Assembly: GCF_030681155.1 (NCBI RefSeq) | Contig: NZ_JAUXXE010000022.1 | Location: 1 to 62,583, forward strand | Direction of reading: 5' to 3' | Length of the DNA stretch: 62,583 bases | Origin: Phenylobacterium sp. | GTDB lineage: Bacteria; Pseudomonadota; Alphaproteobacteria; Caulobacterales; Caulobacteraceae | Part shown: piece by piece, positions 52,268-61,269 of the stretch | How positions within the stretch are numbered: position 1 is the stretch's first letter | Layout of the letters: the number at the start of each line of letters is the position of its first letter | Translations under genes and position numbers: made by a program | The notes under the pieces: generated by a model | What the model was told of the DNA's origin: nothing | Database searches by the model: none | What the model saw: the letters and a program-made list of their open reading frames with translations, nothing else

Positions 52268-53470
52268 TCACGCGTGGCCCTCCCTACGGAGGCGCTCGAC
52301 ATGACTGGGCCAAGTCTGCCGCACGTCGAGGAGAATCTCCTCGTTGACTCCGTTAAGGTAAGTCAAACACCGGTCGCGCACCGACTTGCTCGTCATCGGG
52401 CCGTTCATTTCATACACGGTCATCAAACGCGCAGTGACGTTGTCGATCTCAGCCGAATCCTTCATCGGCGTACGGATCATGGCTAGACCAAAGACCTGCC
52501 GCATCAGTGCCAGTAACTCCTTCTGCATCGACTTGTTCTCGTCGACCTTGGAGGCCACGATCCGCACAAAATTGAGATCGGGCGCGAGGTCGCGCGAAGC
52601 CAGCTGATTGAGCGTCTCGTCGAGCATGGTGAGGAAGGCGGCGGTCGAGGAGAAATCCATCACCGTCGGCGGGACCGGTATAACCAGTGCGTTTGCCGCC
52701 CGCAGCACGGACAGGGAGATGGCGCCCAGCGCAGGAGGCGGGTCGAGGATGACCACGTCGAATTGGTCGGCGATCGAGGCGATGCCCTGAGCAAGCCGAT
52801 CGAGCAATCGCCCGCTCCCTCGCGCCATCCGCGCGGCAAGTTCGTACTCTGATTGGAACAGATGGAGGTTAGCGGGGATCAGCTTCAACCCATCGAAGTG
52901 AGTATCGAGCAGTGCGTAGTCGAGCGAACGCATGTCGTCCTCACGCAGAAACGGATAGAGTGTCTGGTCCTCGGTCAGATCGAGGTCCGGCACATAGCCG
53001 AACAAGGTCGTGCTCGAAGCCTGACTGTCGCAGTCGACCAGTGCAACCCGGTAACCTTGGATGGCCATGTACTGCGCCAAGTGAACCGACAGCGTGGACT
53101 TGCCGACCCCGCCCTTAAAGTTCTGTACGGCAATGACCGCACAGGGATCCTCAGGCTTGCGCCAAGGTCGCGTCCCGAAAACACCTCGCATGTCATTGAC
53201 CTGCGCCAACGTGTAGCCGACCCTGCGGTTGGTTTCAGTACGCGACGGCTCGGGCAGTCGCCCATCTTTTTCAGCGTCGCGAATTGCTGCCGGGGTGCGG
53301 CCCACCAACTCGGCCGCTTCGCTGATCGAGAAGAGGGGTTCGCGGCGCTCGCTAGACCGCGCAGCCCGCGCGCTGTCCCGTAGATTCTCAACCACGGCCG
53401 AAGCCCGGCGCGCCAGCTGCGAGACCGGACCTGCAAGAGAAGGAGTAGACGCTTCAGGGATGCTCGACAT
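52268..53470 (-). CDS. parA: ParA-family partition ATPase with N-terminal HTH (type Ia)
   Basis: 400 residues. N-terminal MerR/HTH-like segment (FSISEAAELVGRTPAAIRDA, about 47-66), then the deviant Walker A QNFKGGVGKSTLS near residue 115-127, ALVDCDSQASSTTLFG, and FDVVILDPPPALGAISLSVL (Walker B). Type Ia ParAs also repress their own operon. Upstream of parB on the same strand, 52 bases apart. Confidence 0.94.
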   Translation of the reverse strand: MSSIPEASTPSLAGPVSQLARRASAVVENLRDSARAARSSERREPLFSISEAAELVGRTPAAIRDAEKDGRLPEPSRTETNRRVGYTLAQVNDMRGVFGTRPWRKPEDPCAVIAVQNFKGGVGKSTLSVHLAQYMAIQGYRVALVDCDSQASSTTLFGYVPDLDLTEDQTLYPFLREDDMRSLDYALLDTHFDGLKLIPANLHLFQSEYELAARMARGSGRLLDRLAQGIASIADQFDVVILDPPPALGAISLSVLRAANALVIPVPPTVMDFSSTAAFLTMLDETLNQLASRDLAPDLNFVRIVASKVDENKSMQKELLALMRQVFGLAMIRTPMKDSAEIDNVTARLMTVYEMNGPMTSKSVRDRCLTYLNGVNEEILLDVRQTWPSHVERLRREGHA

Positions 53471-53670
53471 GGGACCTCCCAGCCTCCAACAGGTTTCGAA
53501 AAATCGACCCCAACCGCCAGAAAAGCGAAAGTTGGACTAAGCGGATGCTATAAGTGCATTCCTAACGGCACCTTAACGATAAGTGAGCCAGCTAAATCCC
53601 GATTCTAGTATCTCGGCCAGACCGCCCTGTCCGATTGGGGGCGCTTTCCACTTGCATCGGGGCAAACCGA

Positions 53671-53688
53671 AATTGCACCGGTGCAATT
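53671..53688. repeat. 18-bp palindrome, copy 2 (candidate parS)
   Basis: AATTGCACCGGTGCAATT, identical to the parA-parB copy, 200 bases upstream of parA. Confidence 0.75.
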
Positions 53689-53782
53689 CCTCGAGCCTAA
53701 GGCCGATCCGGGCGCGCACCGGCGCGCCGCGGAGGCCCTGGATCACCGCAAGTCGGGGCAATGTTAGAATGGACTAGAGCGC

Positions 53783-53801
53783 TTCCTGACCGGATGGGGG
53801 G
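53783..53801 (-). repeat. Outlying inverted iteron
   Basis: TTCCTGACCGGATGGGGGG is the exact 19-bp reverse complement of the last iteron (55947-55965) of the Rep_3 origin, about 2.15 kb away and on the other side of rep. Confidence 0.7.
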
Positions 53802-54430
53802 CACGGTCAGGTCGGTAGGACGCGTTAATTGTGAGCTCTCATAGCTCCTCCATCCGCTGCCGCGCGGGGAAGCTGTAGTTGCGAACCCCCACAGGTCCCA
53901 GTGAGGTGCGGACGAACATTGGGCACCCAGCTGAGCGCACGAAGTCGAGCCGAGACGGTCGTCGGGTGCTGCTGGGTCAGGATCAGTCGGCGAATGCAGT
54001 CGCCGCCAAAATTCGTCAAATGGATGTGGCGATCCGAGACGAAAGGGCTGCGGGGATGACCGATCGCTCCTCGCCGCCGCGCAAACTGCATCGGCCGACG
54101 CCGAGTGAGACGGCGGAACAAAACAACGCCTTGGCCCTCAGAAACACTGATGTCTCGCCTGCAACAGTAAGCCTGGCTTTACCGGTCAGAGCCAGATTCA
54201 CGATCTGGCGTCGAGCGTACCCCGTGATCGGCTATGATCGCGCTAGTCTCGGCGAGTTGATCCACCCCCGCGTAGAGCAACTCAGCAGCTCCGAGAGACC
54301 AGGCCAACGCCTCACACCGGCGGGTGCCGGCCAAAGCAATGATCGCGGCCTCAGCTGGTAGGTCCACACATGCACTGCCCACGCCTAGCGCGGGGCCTTC
54401 TACGGCCCTCCGGACCGAGAACAATGCCTG

Positions 54431-54520
54431 CGAGACCCCCACGCTTCCCGGGGCGAGGCCGTGCGCTTCATCCGGACCGCGCTGCGCGAATGGCTCTACG
54501 CGCATATCCGCCCTCAAATC
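54431..54520 (+). pseudogene. Possible IS481-type transposase remnant
   Basis: One frame reads AVRFIRTALREWLYAH, close to the ERFIQTxLREWAYAR stretch of IS481-family transposases. No surrounding catalytic residues, ends or repeats remain. Only about 30 codons. Confidence 0.35.
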
Positions 54521-54601
54521 GACGAACCGTCCAACTGTCGGTTAGGCACGCCGCTATCCTTCTTGGCTATTGGGTCCGCCAGACGGCCGTCATCGCTCCG
54601 A

Positions 54602-54619
54602 AATTGCACCGGTGCAATT
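54602..54619. repeat. 18-bp palindrome, copy 3 (candidate parS)
   Basis: AATTGCACCGGTGCAATT, just beyond the 3' end of rep, flanked as in copy 2 (A before, C after). Confidence 0.75.
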
Positions 54620-54625
54620 CCGCGA

Positions 54626-55807
54626 TTATGGACGGCCGCGCCGTGCCGCAAACGACTGGCAAAACCCTGTCCAGGATTTCATCAGCTTTGCCCCCGTGAG
54701 GTTGGCCAGTCGCGCGCCCATTTCGACGCGATACGCATCTGCGATCAAATCGCGCGACCAGCCGCCACCATGGGCTACGGCGATTTCGCCGAACAGTTCG
54801 GCACCATAGAGCAGGCTCCCAGAAGGAAACCGCAACGCGGAGTCGCCGGGTCCCGGCGGCTTGGCGGGCACCCGAACCGGCGCGGGGAGGGCAGGGGGTG
54901 TTGTGATCGCCGCGGCACGGTAGGCACGGCGGTCCTTCAGGGCGATGTCCTCGCCCTCGCTTTCGGCCATCGTCAGTTGGATCGGCACGGCCTTTGCCTG
55001 AAAGGTGAAATCAACCTCGACGACAGTACGGCCGCGACGGATCTCCCGCCAGTCGACCGTGAAGTGGGCCAAATGGTCGATCTCGGCCTTGGCCTTTTCC
55101 AGCACCTTACGGCGGAGCTGGGCAAAGTCCTTGTACAGTTCCGGCGCGATCCCGAATGCTGCACGAATAGCGGTCATGTCGGCGCGCCAGTTGGACTGAC
55201 GCCGATGCAATCGAAGCGCACCCAGTTCGTAAAGGCGCAGGGCATAAGTCGACCTGAAGCCCAGGACAGCCTGGCGGTTGAGAACCGCATAGGTCTCGGA
55301 CTCGCGAATTAGCCGCCGAGCGTCTGGCGTGAATTCCCATTCGATCCAGCCAGCCTCGGCACCGTCCTCGTCTATTTCCTCACGCGATGACTGGATCAGC
55401 GAGAAACGCTTTGTGGCCTTTCGCCCTCGCCAGGATAAGTCGTCGACGGCGAAGAGCGTGCGGTGCAGTTCCTCCAGCATCTCAGATATCCGCTCGTTGC
55501 CCTTATGGCCGCGCCGAATGTCAGCCTTGCGCATACGGTGGGCGACCGGCTCCCAGGCGTCGCCGCCAGCGGTCAGGATCATCAGCGCGAGCAACCGCGC
55601 CGCCGTGAGACTGAGGGACTGGCCCTTAACGAAGCGCACCTCGACCAAAGTGCCAGGCTTAGCGAACTCGTCGCCATCGCGCGCCTGCAGGGCGTGGGCG
55701 ACGCGCATGGCGCGGCCCGGCACTTCCTCAACGCCGTCCTCGAGGCGGCCCGTGATTTCCGCGGCATTGGCCAGCCCGAGACTCCATCTTCTAACCAAGG
55801 CCAGCAT
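54626..55807 (-). CDS. Rep_3-like plasmid replication initiator
   Basis: 393 residues from the ATG at 55807 (a TTG at 55831 is an alternative). Winged-helix pair: KGQSLSLTAARLLALMILTA, IRRGHKGNERISEMLEELHR, then YAVLNRQAVLGFRSTYALRL and YELGALRLHRRQSNWRADMT, the Rep_3 second domain, then FTFQAKAVPIQLTM. The C-terminus is longer than in typical Rep_3 and is Pro-rich, then helical. Six GTCAGGA repeats lie directly upstream, and an inverted copy overlaps the start codon, the classic arrangement for iteron control and autorepression. Confidence 0.82.
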   Translation of the reverse strand: MLALVRRWSLGLANAAEITGRLEDGVEEVPGRAMRVAHALQARDGDEFAKPGTLVEVRFVKGQSLSLTAARLLALMILTAGGDAWEPVAHRMRKADIRRGHKGNERISEMLEELHRTLFAVDDLSWRGRKATKRFSLIQSSREEIDEDGAEAGWIEWEFTPDARRLIRESETYAVLNRQAVLGFRSTYALRLYELGALRLHRRQSNWRADMTAIRAAFGIAPELYKDFAQLRRKVLEKAKAEIDHLAHFTVDWREIRRGRTVVEVDFTFQAKAVPIQLTMAESEGEDIALKDRRAYRAAAITTPPALPAPVRVPAKPPGPGDSALRFPSGSLLYGAELFGEIAVAHGGGWSRDLIADAYRVEMGARLANLTGAKLMKSWTGFCQSFAARRGRP

Positions 55808-55815
55808 TCCTGACC
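55808..55815 (-). promoter_or_regulatory. Inverted iteron half-site at the rep start
   Basis: TCCTGACC (reverse complement GGTCAGGA) sits next to the rep start codon, opposite in orientation to the origin iterons. Such inverted sites bind Rep dimers and repress rep. Confidence 0.5.
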
Positions 55816-55831
55816 TCGAATCATTTCGCAA

Positions 55832-55965
55832 GTCAGGATACAGCAGCAGATAGAGCCGCTGCCCCCAAGCGGTCAGGATAGCCCCGCGCGGTCAGGACAA
55901 AGCCCCCATCTAGTCAGGATTGCCCCCCCCAAATGGTCAGGAACTACCCCCCATCCGGTCAGGAA
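55832..55965 (+). repeat. Iteron array of the Rep_3 origin
   Basis: GTCAGGA begins at 55832, 55872, 55891, 55913, 55936 and 55958. The last five are 19-23 bases apart, about two helical turns, each followed or preceded by a C-run (GCCCCC type). An AT-rich stretch follows (55966-56090). Confidence 0.8.
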
Positions 55966-56034
55966 ATCTGGCATAACCATCAGATCTTACGAGGGAAATG
56001 CCTCCCTGAATTGGAATTACTAGAATCTAGAAAT

Positions 56035-56055
56035 CCCACTGCGGATCGCAGTGGG
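56035..56055. terminator. Hairpin in the AT-rich part of the origin region
   Basis: Perfect 9-bp stem CCCACTGCG / CGCAGTGGG with a GAT loop, followed on the minus strand by ATTTCT. Likely ends the minus-strand gene at 56128. Confidence 0.55.
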
Positions 56056-56127
56056 CGTTTATCAAAACCAAAATGGGGAAAGCGATCCACCTTCAAACGC
56101 CGATCCTAACTAATCGACTCCGTTCGA

Positions 56128-56679
56128 TCACGACCGACGGGGCACGGACGAGTTTCTAGGTACCCGTCTGGGATACAGAGCCTCCGACCAGCGCCCTGGC
56201 TCCAGTGATACCACCCGACGGCCATCCTTGACGCCCAGCCGCCACGGCTCAATGCGAAGGATGTTGAGGCGCCGGAAGCCGGGCTCGACAGGCTCAAGCG
56301 GGAAGGGGCGTTGGCCGTAATAGATCCACAGCTTAAAGGCATCCTCGCGGACGCGGCCGAGCTTCAGAAGCGACTCGGAACGCCAGCAGCTGTCGATCTC
56401 AAAAATGATCGACAACCCCTTACCAAGGGGCGTCCAAACGACGTCGAACCTGCCCGATCGTTTGAGCTTCCGGTAGCCGGTTTGCACCTCGATTTTGGAA
56501 GCATAGCCAAGATGGCCGCCTAGATCGGCCAACCGTCTCTGGAGAAGGTTATGTCGGTCGAGCTTTGAGATCCCCCTGGGGACGGGTTTCGTGAGTTCCG
56601 CGTTGATCACGGCGACAAGATCAGACGCAAGCTGCCACGGGGTGTCGGGCGCTGGCCAGAAGGACGGAGGGGTTGCCAT
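56128..56679 (-). CDS. Hypothetical protein, possible PD-(D/E)XK nuclease-like fold
   Basis: 183 residues. Central segment GRFDVVWTPLGKGLSIIFEI then DSCWRSESLLKLGR has the D...E-x-D spacing seen in restriction-endonuclease-like folds, but a Lys is not in the usual place. N-terminus WPAPDTPWQLASDLVAVINA. No name recognised. Adjacent to the plasmid origin. Confidence 0.55.
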   Translation of the reverse strand: MATPPSFWPAPDTPWQLASDLVAVINAELTKPVPRGISKLDRHNLLQRRLADLGGHLGYASKIEVQTGYRKLKRSGRFDVVWTPLGKGLSIIFEIDSCWRSESLLKLGRVREDAFKLWIYYGQRPFPLEPVEPGFRRLNILRIEPWRLGVKDGRRVVSLEPGRWSEALYPRRVPRNSSVPRRS

Positions 56680-56867
56680 TTGGGACCTTTTCGAGAGCTG
56701 ATTTCGCTCTCCTTCGCCCTCCCTCTCGCTTTATTGCTCCGGGCGTCGTGTCCACGAACGTGGCCGGAGCGCATTCTCGGCAGTCATCGAAACAGTCCTG
56801 CTGTCCGCATTGTTGATGTCGATGCCTAAGGCGTCACAGCCCCTGGCGACGCTCTGAGCCCGTCAAG

Positions 56868-57056
56868 TCAAGACGGTCGGCGATCCGCTGAAAGGCCCGT
56901 AGTAGATGCGGGTGTTGGCGCTGAATTCTGCTTCGCCTCTAGTCTACGTCTTGCCTCTTCGAGTTGATTGAGGCGGCGCGACCCATAGGCCAAGAAAACA
57001 GTAAGTCCTGCGCCGAAAACCGCGATGACACTCATTATCTTATCGAAGTCATCCAT
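56868..57056 (-). CDS. Small single-helix membrane protein
   Basis: 62 residues; helix IMSVIAVFGAGLTVFLAYGS (about 7-26), then a charged coiled segment (RRLNQLEEARRRLEAKQ). Weak ribosome site. Ten bases downstream of the next gene on the same strand, so probably in its operon. Confidence 0.45.
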   Translation of the reverse strand: MDDFDKIMSVIAVFGAGLTVFLAYGSRRLNQLEEARRRLEAKQNSAPTPASTTGLSADRRPS

Positions 57057-57066
57057 CGGGCGGATT

Positions 57067-57387
57067 TCAGCAACCTCCTGTGATAGTACAAGTTTCTTCT
57101 GTGTTCATAGCCGACGGTTCAGGCGGCGCGGCTATCGCCTCAAGTTGGCTGTCCCCAAAAGTGAGGCCATGCTGAAGGCCCGCCATGAACGGAGGATTGT
57201 GTGATCTAGAGTTCGCGAGGATGCACTTCGTGAATTCCTCTTGATCGCACCCGTACCGGTTCAAGATCTCAAGCGTGAGTGAGGTGACGTAGTCTGCTAC
57301 GGCCGGACCCTGGTTTCTGAAGATCTGGCCTGTGAGGCCGGACAGCATGCCGAGGGCGTGCGGATCAATGTCGAGATATCTCTCCAA
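57067..57387 (-). CDS. Hypothetical protein
   Basis: 106 residues from a TTG preceded by GGAG. Helical (YLDIDPHALGMLSGLTGQIF, then YVTSLTLEILNRYGCDQEEF), three Cys, ending in CTITGGC. No family recognised. Confidence 0.5.
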   Translation of the reverse strand: MERYLDIDPHALGMLSGLTGQIFRNQGPAVADYVTSLTLEILNRYGCDQEEFTKCILANSRSHNPPFMAGLQHGLTFGDSQLEAIAAPPEPSAMNTEETCTITGGC

Positions 57388-57471
57388 GCTAGAGCTCCAA
57401 GGTTCAAATCAGCGGCCGTTCTGCGGGGTAAGCTAGCGTGCCGCAGCCCCATCCCCGACTGAAATCAAAGT

Positions 57472-58158
57472 CTAGCTACTGGGAGTGTGAACTGATCGGT
57501 TCCCCACGACCTTCAGCGTGACGGTGCATCGCTGCTCCTTTCCCGTTCTGGAGGCAGCTGCACGGCACCTATCCAGCGTTTCCCGGTTCGCCAGTTCCAG
57601 GCGCACGTCCTTCAGGAATTGCGAGCCTTTCACCACCCGCGCCCAAGCCTCCGGGTTGCCGCTTTCCATCAGCTTGGCGCCTGCATCCCAACGATCAAGC
57701 CCCAAGGTAGCGGCGGCCATTCGTTCGGGCACATGCCAAGCGCCGAGGAACCCGCGTGCGATCAGGCCAGAAAAGCAAACCCACAGGATGGCCCCAGCGA
57801 TGACGCCGGCGGCGGTCATAGTCACGAGCTCTTTCTTCTGTTTCCGGTAACGATACTCCCCAACGATCGACCCCTGCTTCACGGCGGTTTCCAAGTCGGC
57901 CTGCCGCTGCTCCGTTGTAAGATCGGTCGCCTCCCGGAATTGTCGGGCATAGGTTTCGGGATCAGCTTGCAGGGCAGGGTGCCGCTCGATCGCTTCCAGG
58001 CTCATGGCGATGGCGCCCAGCGTCGGCGCATAGTCGGTCGGATCCTGCCCCTGAAACTTGGCCGACAAGCTTTCTACGCCGGCGCGCAACTGCGTCACCT
58101 CGGCCCTCAGAGCGTCAAAGGCCTCCGTCGCCGCATCTTTCGGATCATCTTGCATCAT
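57472..58158 (-). CDS. DUF6118-type protein next to the relaxase
   Basis: 228 residues. An N-terminal coiled coil (FDALRAEVTQLRAGVESLSA), a middle region, one or two membrane helices (about 112-140, MTAAGVIAGAILWVCFSGLI), and a C-terminal globular part with Cys residues. Proteins of this layout typically lie downstream of traA on alphaproteobacterial plasmids, as here (eight-base gap). Role unknown. Confidence 0.75.
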   Translation of the reverse strand: MMQDDPKDAATEAFDALRAEVTQLRAGVESLSAKFQGQDPTDYAPTLGAIAMSLEAIERHPALQADPETYARQFREATDLTTEQRQADLETAVKQGSIVGEYRYRKQKKELVTMTAAGVIAGAILWVCFSGLIARGFLGAWHVPERMAAATLGLDRWDAGAKLMESGNPEAWARVVKGSQFLKDVRLELANRETLDRCRAAASRTGKEQRCTVTLKVVGNRSVHTPSS

Positions 58159-58166
58159 GGGTCCCC

Positions 58167-61100
58167 CTACCGGCCAAGCTCGCGTCCTACATCAAGCGAT
58201 CTTTCCAAATCCTGGCCAAGATTGCGGCCCGCAGAGCCACCCGATAACCCAAGCTCTTGCCGGCGGGCCGATAGCGCCAATTCCAGCTGGGGGTCACGGC
58301 GAAGGCCGGTGGCCATGCTCTTCATACGCTCTTCGACTTTGCGGCGACCGTCCCCGTCCTGCCACCCTCCCAGCTCCGCATGCCGAGCCTTGAGCAGCGT
58401 CCAGCTCTCCACAAAGCGTTCAGCACGCAGGCGCACATCCAGCCGCGCTCGGTTCTCATTGGCTACGGCCCTGCCGATCACCTCCAAACCGTCAGGCTCG
58501 TTGACTCGACCAGCCAGACCGCGCTGACGCGACAGCGCCGACGCGAGATCCAGCGCGGCCTCCGGGCTGGCGGTGGCCAGCGTCTTTTCCGCACGCTGAA
58601 GCGCCAGGTGCTGGTGAGGCAGGACCGGAAGCCCTCCGTCGCGCATCCGCTCGATGTCGGCGAAGGCCCGGGTGTAGGAGCGAACCGCGTCGGTCAGATC
58701 CTGACGCTGTAGCGAAACTGGAGGGGCAGGGGAGGGTGCACGCTCTCGGATGGCTGGGCTGGCCGCCTCCCTCGGTTTGAACCCCGCGAACCGCGACGGC
58801 GCCCGTTCGGCCGGCCGCGCCATCTCGCGCGACACGACGATCTCCGACCGAACGAGCCCCCGCCGTTCGGCGAAGGTGGCGCCATAGTCCAAGGTCATAT
58901 CCTTGGCCCGCTCGCGGCCCAGCGTCCGGGTCAGTTGGTCACGGTTCTTGAAGTCGTCGGCACCGTAATGGACCGAAAGCGTCTCACGGTGGCGGCTCAT
59001 CCCGACATAGGTCGCATGACGGTCCAGACCGTTGCTCGCCAGCAGGTGGCCATGGTCCACGGTGACACCCTGGCTCTTGTGGATGGTGGCGGCGTAGCCG
59101 TGATCGATGTGGGCGTAGTCCTTCAAGTCGAAGCGGACCTCGCGGCGCTCGCCATCGAGGCGGACCGTGAGGCTGGAGGCGTCGATCTTCTCGATGGTTC
59201 CGAGCGTGCCGTTCTTCACCCCCATCGAACGCTCGTTGCGCAGGAACATCATCCGATCGCCGGCTGCGAACGCCCGCTCGCCGCGCTCGGTCGCCACCAA
59301 CTGGTCGGGGCCGAGCCCGCCCGCGCGTTGGTCGCCGACATCACGTAGTCGGCCGCGCGCCAGTTCATTGAGCTGCGCCACGTCGACTCGGGTATGGGCG
59401 AGCATGAGCTGGCTGGCCTCCGGCTTGGCCTGACGCACGGCGAACCAGCCGTCGACCAGCGCGCCGCACGCGGCTTCTCGGGTTTCGTGGCCGCGCACCA
59501 TGCCGGCCGCTTCGTAGCGATCCAGGGCCGCGCCCGTTCGGCCTGTCGCCAACTCCCGCGTCGCCTCGCGCTGCCAATCCTCGTGTTGTCGGCGGATTTC
59601 GGTGATTTCGGCGGCGCCATGGCGTTCGGTCAGCGCCCGGAACGCCGCGCCGGCCTCGATCGCCTGGAGTTGCTCGGCGTCGCCGACCAACACCACCTTG
59701 GCGCCGGCCTGCTCGGCATGGGCCAGCACGCGGTCCATCTGCCGCGATCCAATCATGCCAGCCTCGTCGATCACCAGCACGTCGCGCGAAGTCAGCGAGT
59801 CGCGGCCCCGGGCCCAGCCGTGCTCGAGGCTGGCGATGGTTCTCGAGGAGATCCCAGATCCGCCTTCCAACCCCTCGGCTGCGATCCCCGACAAGGCGGT
59901 GCCGCGCACTTGGTAGCCTTGCGCCTCCCATGCCACGCGGGCCGAGCCCAGCATCGTGCTCTTACCGGTGCCGGCGTAGCCGACAACGAGGGAGATATCT
60001 CCAGGCTTGGTGATATGCTCGAAGGCGTCGCGCTGCGAGCCCCCCAAAGTGCGCGCGCGACCCTCGCCGGCGGCTAGGCCCAGTCCCTTAGACGCCGGCG
60101 AGACCTTGTGTCCGCCGCGCGCCGCTAGATGCTCGGCCGACCGTTCCAGCCGCTGCTCCGTCGCCAGCATGTCTCGCGTGCTGAACCGCTCCCGGCCGGC
60201 GCCATCCTTGCCCAACGCCACCAATTCGGGCGAGGTCTTCACCGCGCTCATCGCCTGGCCGAACTGATCGACGTCGTCGCTATGGCGGTGAATGAACCGC
60301 GCCAGATCATGATCGGTGAAGGTGCTCTGCTGGTGGGTGATCGCGTCCAGTGCGATGCTCGGCTCGGCGATGATCGCCTCGCCGTTGCGCCGGGCGATCT
60401 CCCGATGCTCAAGCGCGCGTTCGGCGTCCTCGCCTCGAGCCTCGCGGCGCAGTCCGGCTGGACCAATCTTATGCTGCGGCTCCAGGTCGACGCCCTGCGC
60501 CTCCAGCGTCCGATGGTCGATCCGCATCTCGATATCGAGCTCGGCCAGGCGGGCGTTCACATGGTTGGCCCAGGCCTCTCGCCAGTCGGTCAGAAGCTCG
60601 GTGCTATTCCACGCGCGGACCTTCTGACCGAAGCCTTCGCGCCCGACTCTGTCGCGAGTGACTCCACGCATTGAAAGCATGACGTGCGCGTGCGGTTTAG
60701 CCTGCCGGTCTGGCCCGATATCCCAATGCACATTCAGGTCGGCGACCATGCCGCGCGCGACAAATTCCCGTCGCACGAACTCCCGCGCCAACTCGATGCC
60801 CTGAGCCTGATCCAACTCACGTGGCAGTGAAAACTCGACCTCCCGAGCTAGCTGCGCGTCCTTGCGTTTCTCGGACGCTTCAACCTCGTTCCACAACCTC
60901 TGTCGGTCCTGCCAGCGAGCGGGCGAGCCTTCCGGCGCCATGATCTCGGAATGCACGACGCCGGTCTTGTTGCTGAAATTGTGCGACCGCCCCAGGCGCT
61001 CGTCGGCCAACTCTGACGCCGAACGATAGGCCGCGGCCGCCACGGCGCTGGAGCCGTTGGCGCGGCTGATCACCTTAGCGCTGAAATGATAAATGGCCAC
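58167..61100 (-). CDS. traA: Ti-type conjugative relaxase-helicase TraA
   Basis: 977 residues, GTG start. N-terminal MobA/MobL relaxase: AIYHFSAKVISRANGSSAVA, AAAYRSASELADERLG, and the His triad DIGPDRQAKPHAHVML near residue 130. RecD-like helicase with Walker A VGYAGTGKSTML near residue 375, DVLVIDEAGMIGSRQM, and a late HGYAATIHKSQGVTVDHGHL motif. Nicks oriT, attaches to the 5' end and unwinds DNA for transfer. The C-terminal ~250 residues are less conserved. Divergent from traC and traD, as in Ti plasmids; oriT is expected between them. Confidence 0.94.
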   Translation of the reverse strand: MAIYHFSAKVISRANGSSAVAAAAYRSASELADERLGRSHNFSNKTGVVHSEIMAPEGSPARWQDRQRLWNEVEASEKRKDAQLAREVEFSLPRELDQAQGIELAREFVRREFVARGMVADLNVHWDIGPDRQAKPHAHVMLSMRGVTRDRVGREGFGQKVRAWNSTELLTDWREAWANHVNARLAELDIEMRIDHRTLEAQGVDLEPQHKIGPAGLRREARGEDAERALEHREIARRNGEAIIAEPSIALDAITHQQSTFTDHDLARFIHRHSDDVDQFGQAMSAVKTSPELVALGKDGAGRERFSTRDMLATEQRLERSAEHLAARGGHKVSPASKGLGLAAGEGRARTLGGSQRDAFEHITKPGDISLVVGYAGTGKSTMLGSARVAWEAQGYQVRGTALSGIAAEGLEGGSGISSRTIASLEHGWARGRDSLTSRDVLVIDEAGMIGSRQMDRVLAHAEQAGAKVVLVGDAEQLQAIEAGAAFRALTERHGAAEITEIRRQHEDWQREATRELATGRTGAALDRYEAAGMVRGHETREAACGALVDGWFAVRQAKPEASQLMLAHTRVDVAQLNELARGRLRDVGDQRAGGLGPDQLVATERGERAFAAGDRMMFLRNERSMGVKNGTLGTIEKIDASSLTVRLDGERREVRFDLKDYAHIDHGYAATIHKSQGVTVDHGHLLASNGLDRHATYVGMSRHRETLSVHYGADDFKNRDQLTRTLGRERAKDMTLDYGATFAERRGLVRSEIVVSREMARPAERAPSRFAGFKPREAASPAIRERAPSPAPPVSLQRQDLTDAVRSYTRAFADIERMRDGGLPVLPHQHLALQRAEKTLATASPEAALDLASALSRQRGLAGRVNEPDGLEVIGRAVANENRARLDVRLRAERFVESWTLLKARHAELGGWQDGDGRRKVEERMKSMATGLRRDPQLELALSARRQELGLSGGSAGRNLGQDLERSLDVGRELGR

Positions 61101-61135
61101 GCTGCACCATGGCCAAGCTAGAGAGCATTTTCAAG

Positions 61136-61166
61136 CCGACGTCGGAACGACGTATAAGCGCGCACT
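61136..61166. other. oriT: Candidate origin of transfer (oriT) with nic-like site
   Basis: Inverted repeat ACGTCG-GAA-CGACGT (61139-61153) followed by ATAAGCGCGCACT. ACGTATAAGCGCGCACT matches the Ti/Q-type nic region ACGTATAATTGCGCCCT at 14 of 17 positions. It lies between traA and traC, where Ti-type oriTs are found. Coordinates are approximate. Confidence 0.65.
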
Positions 61167-61269
61167 CAACTTCCTTCGTTGTTGGATGACTGACGCGGGA
61201 CTGATGATGGCGAACCTAGACAGTGCGAGATCGTCTGCTAGATGTTCACGCCAGTTGGGGAGAAGACGA

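Larger units (their letters stand above)
53471..54625. other. Gene-poor region between parA and rep
   Basis: Over 1.1 kb with no supported gene but several signals: palindrome copies 2 and 3, an inverted iteron at 53783, and a transposase remnant near 54431. Likely the partition and copy-control region. Confidence 0.55.

Noticed and set aside
55571..55580. GGTCAGGATC copy inside rep
   Set aside because: Lies in coding sequence, lacks the C-run context and the 22-base spacing of the origin iterons; likely chance.
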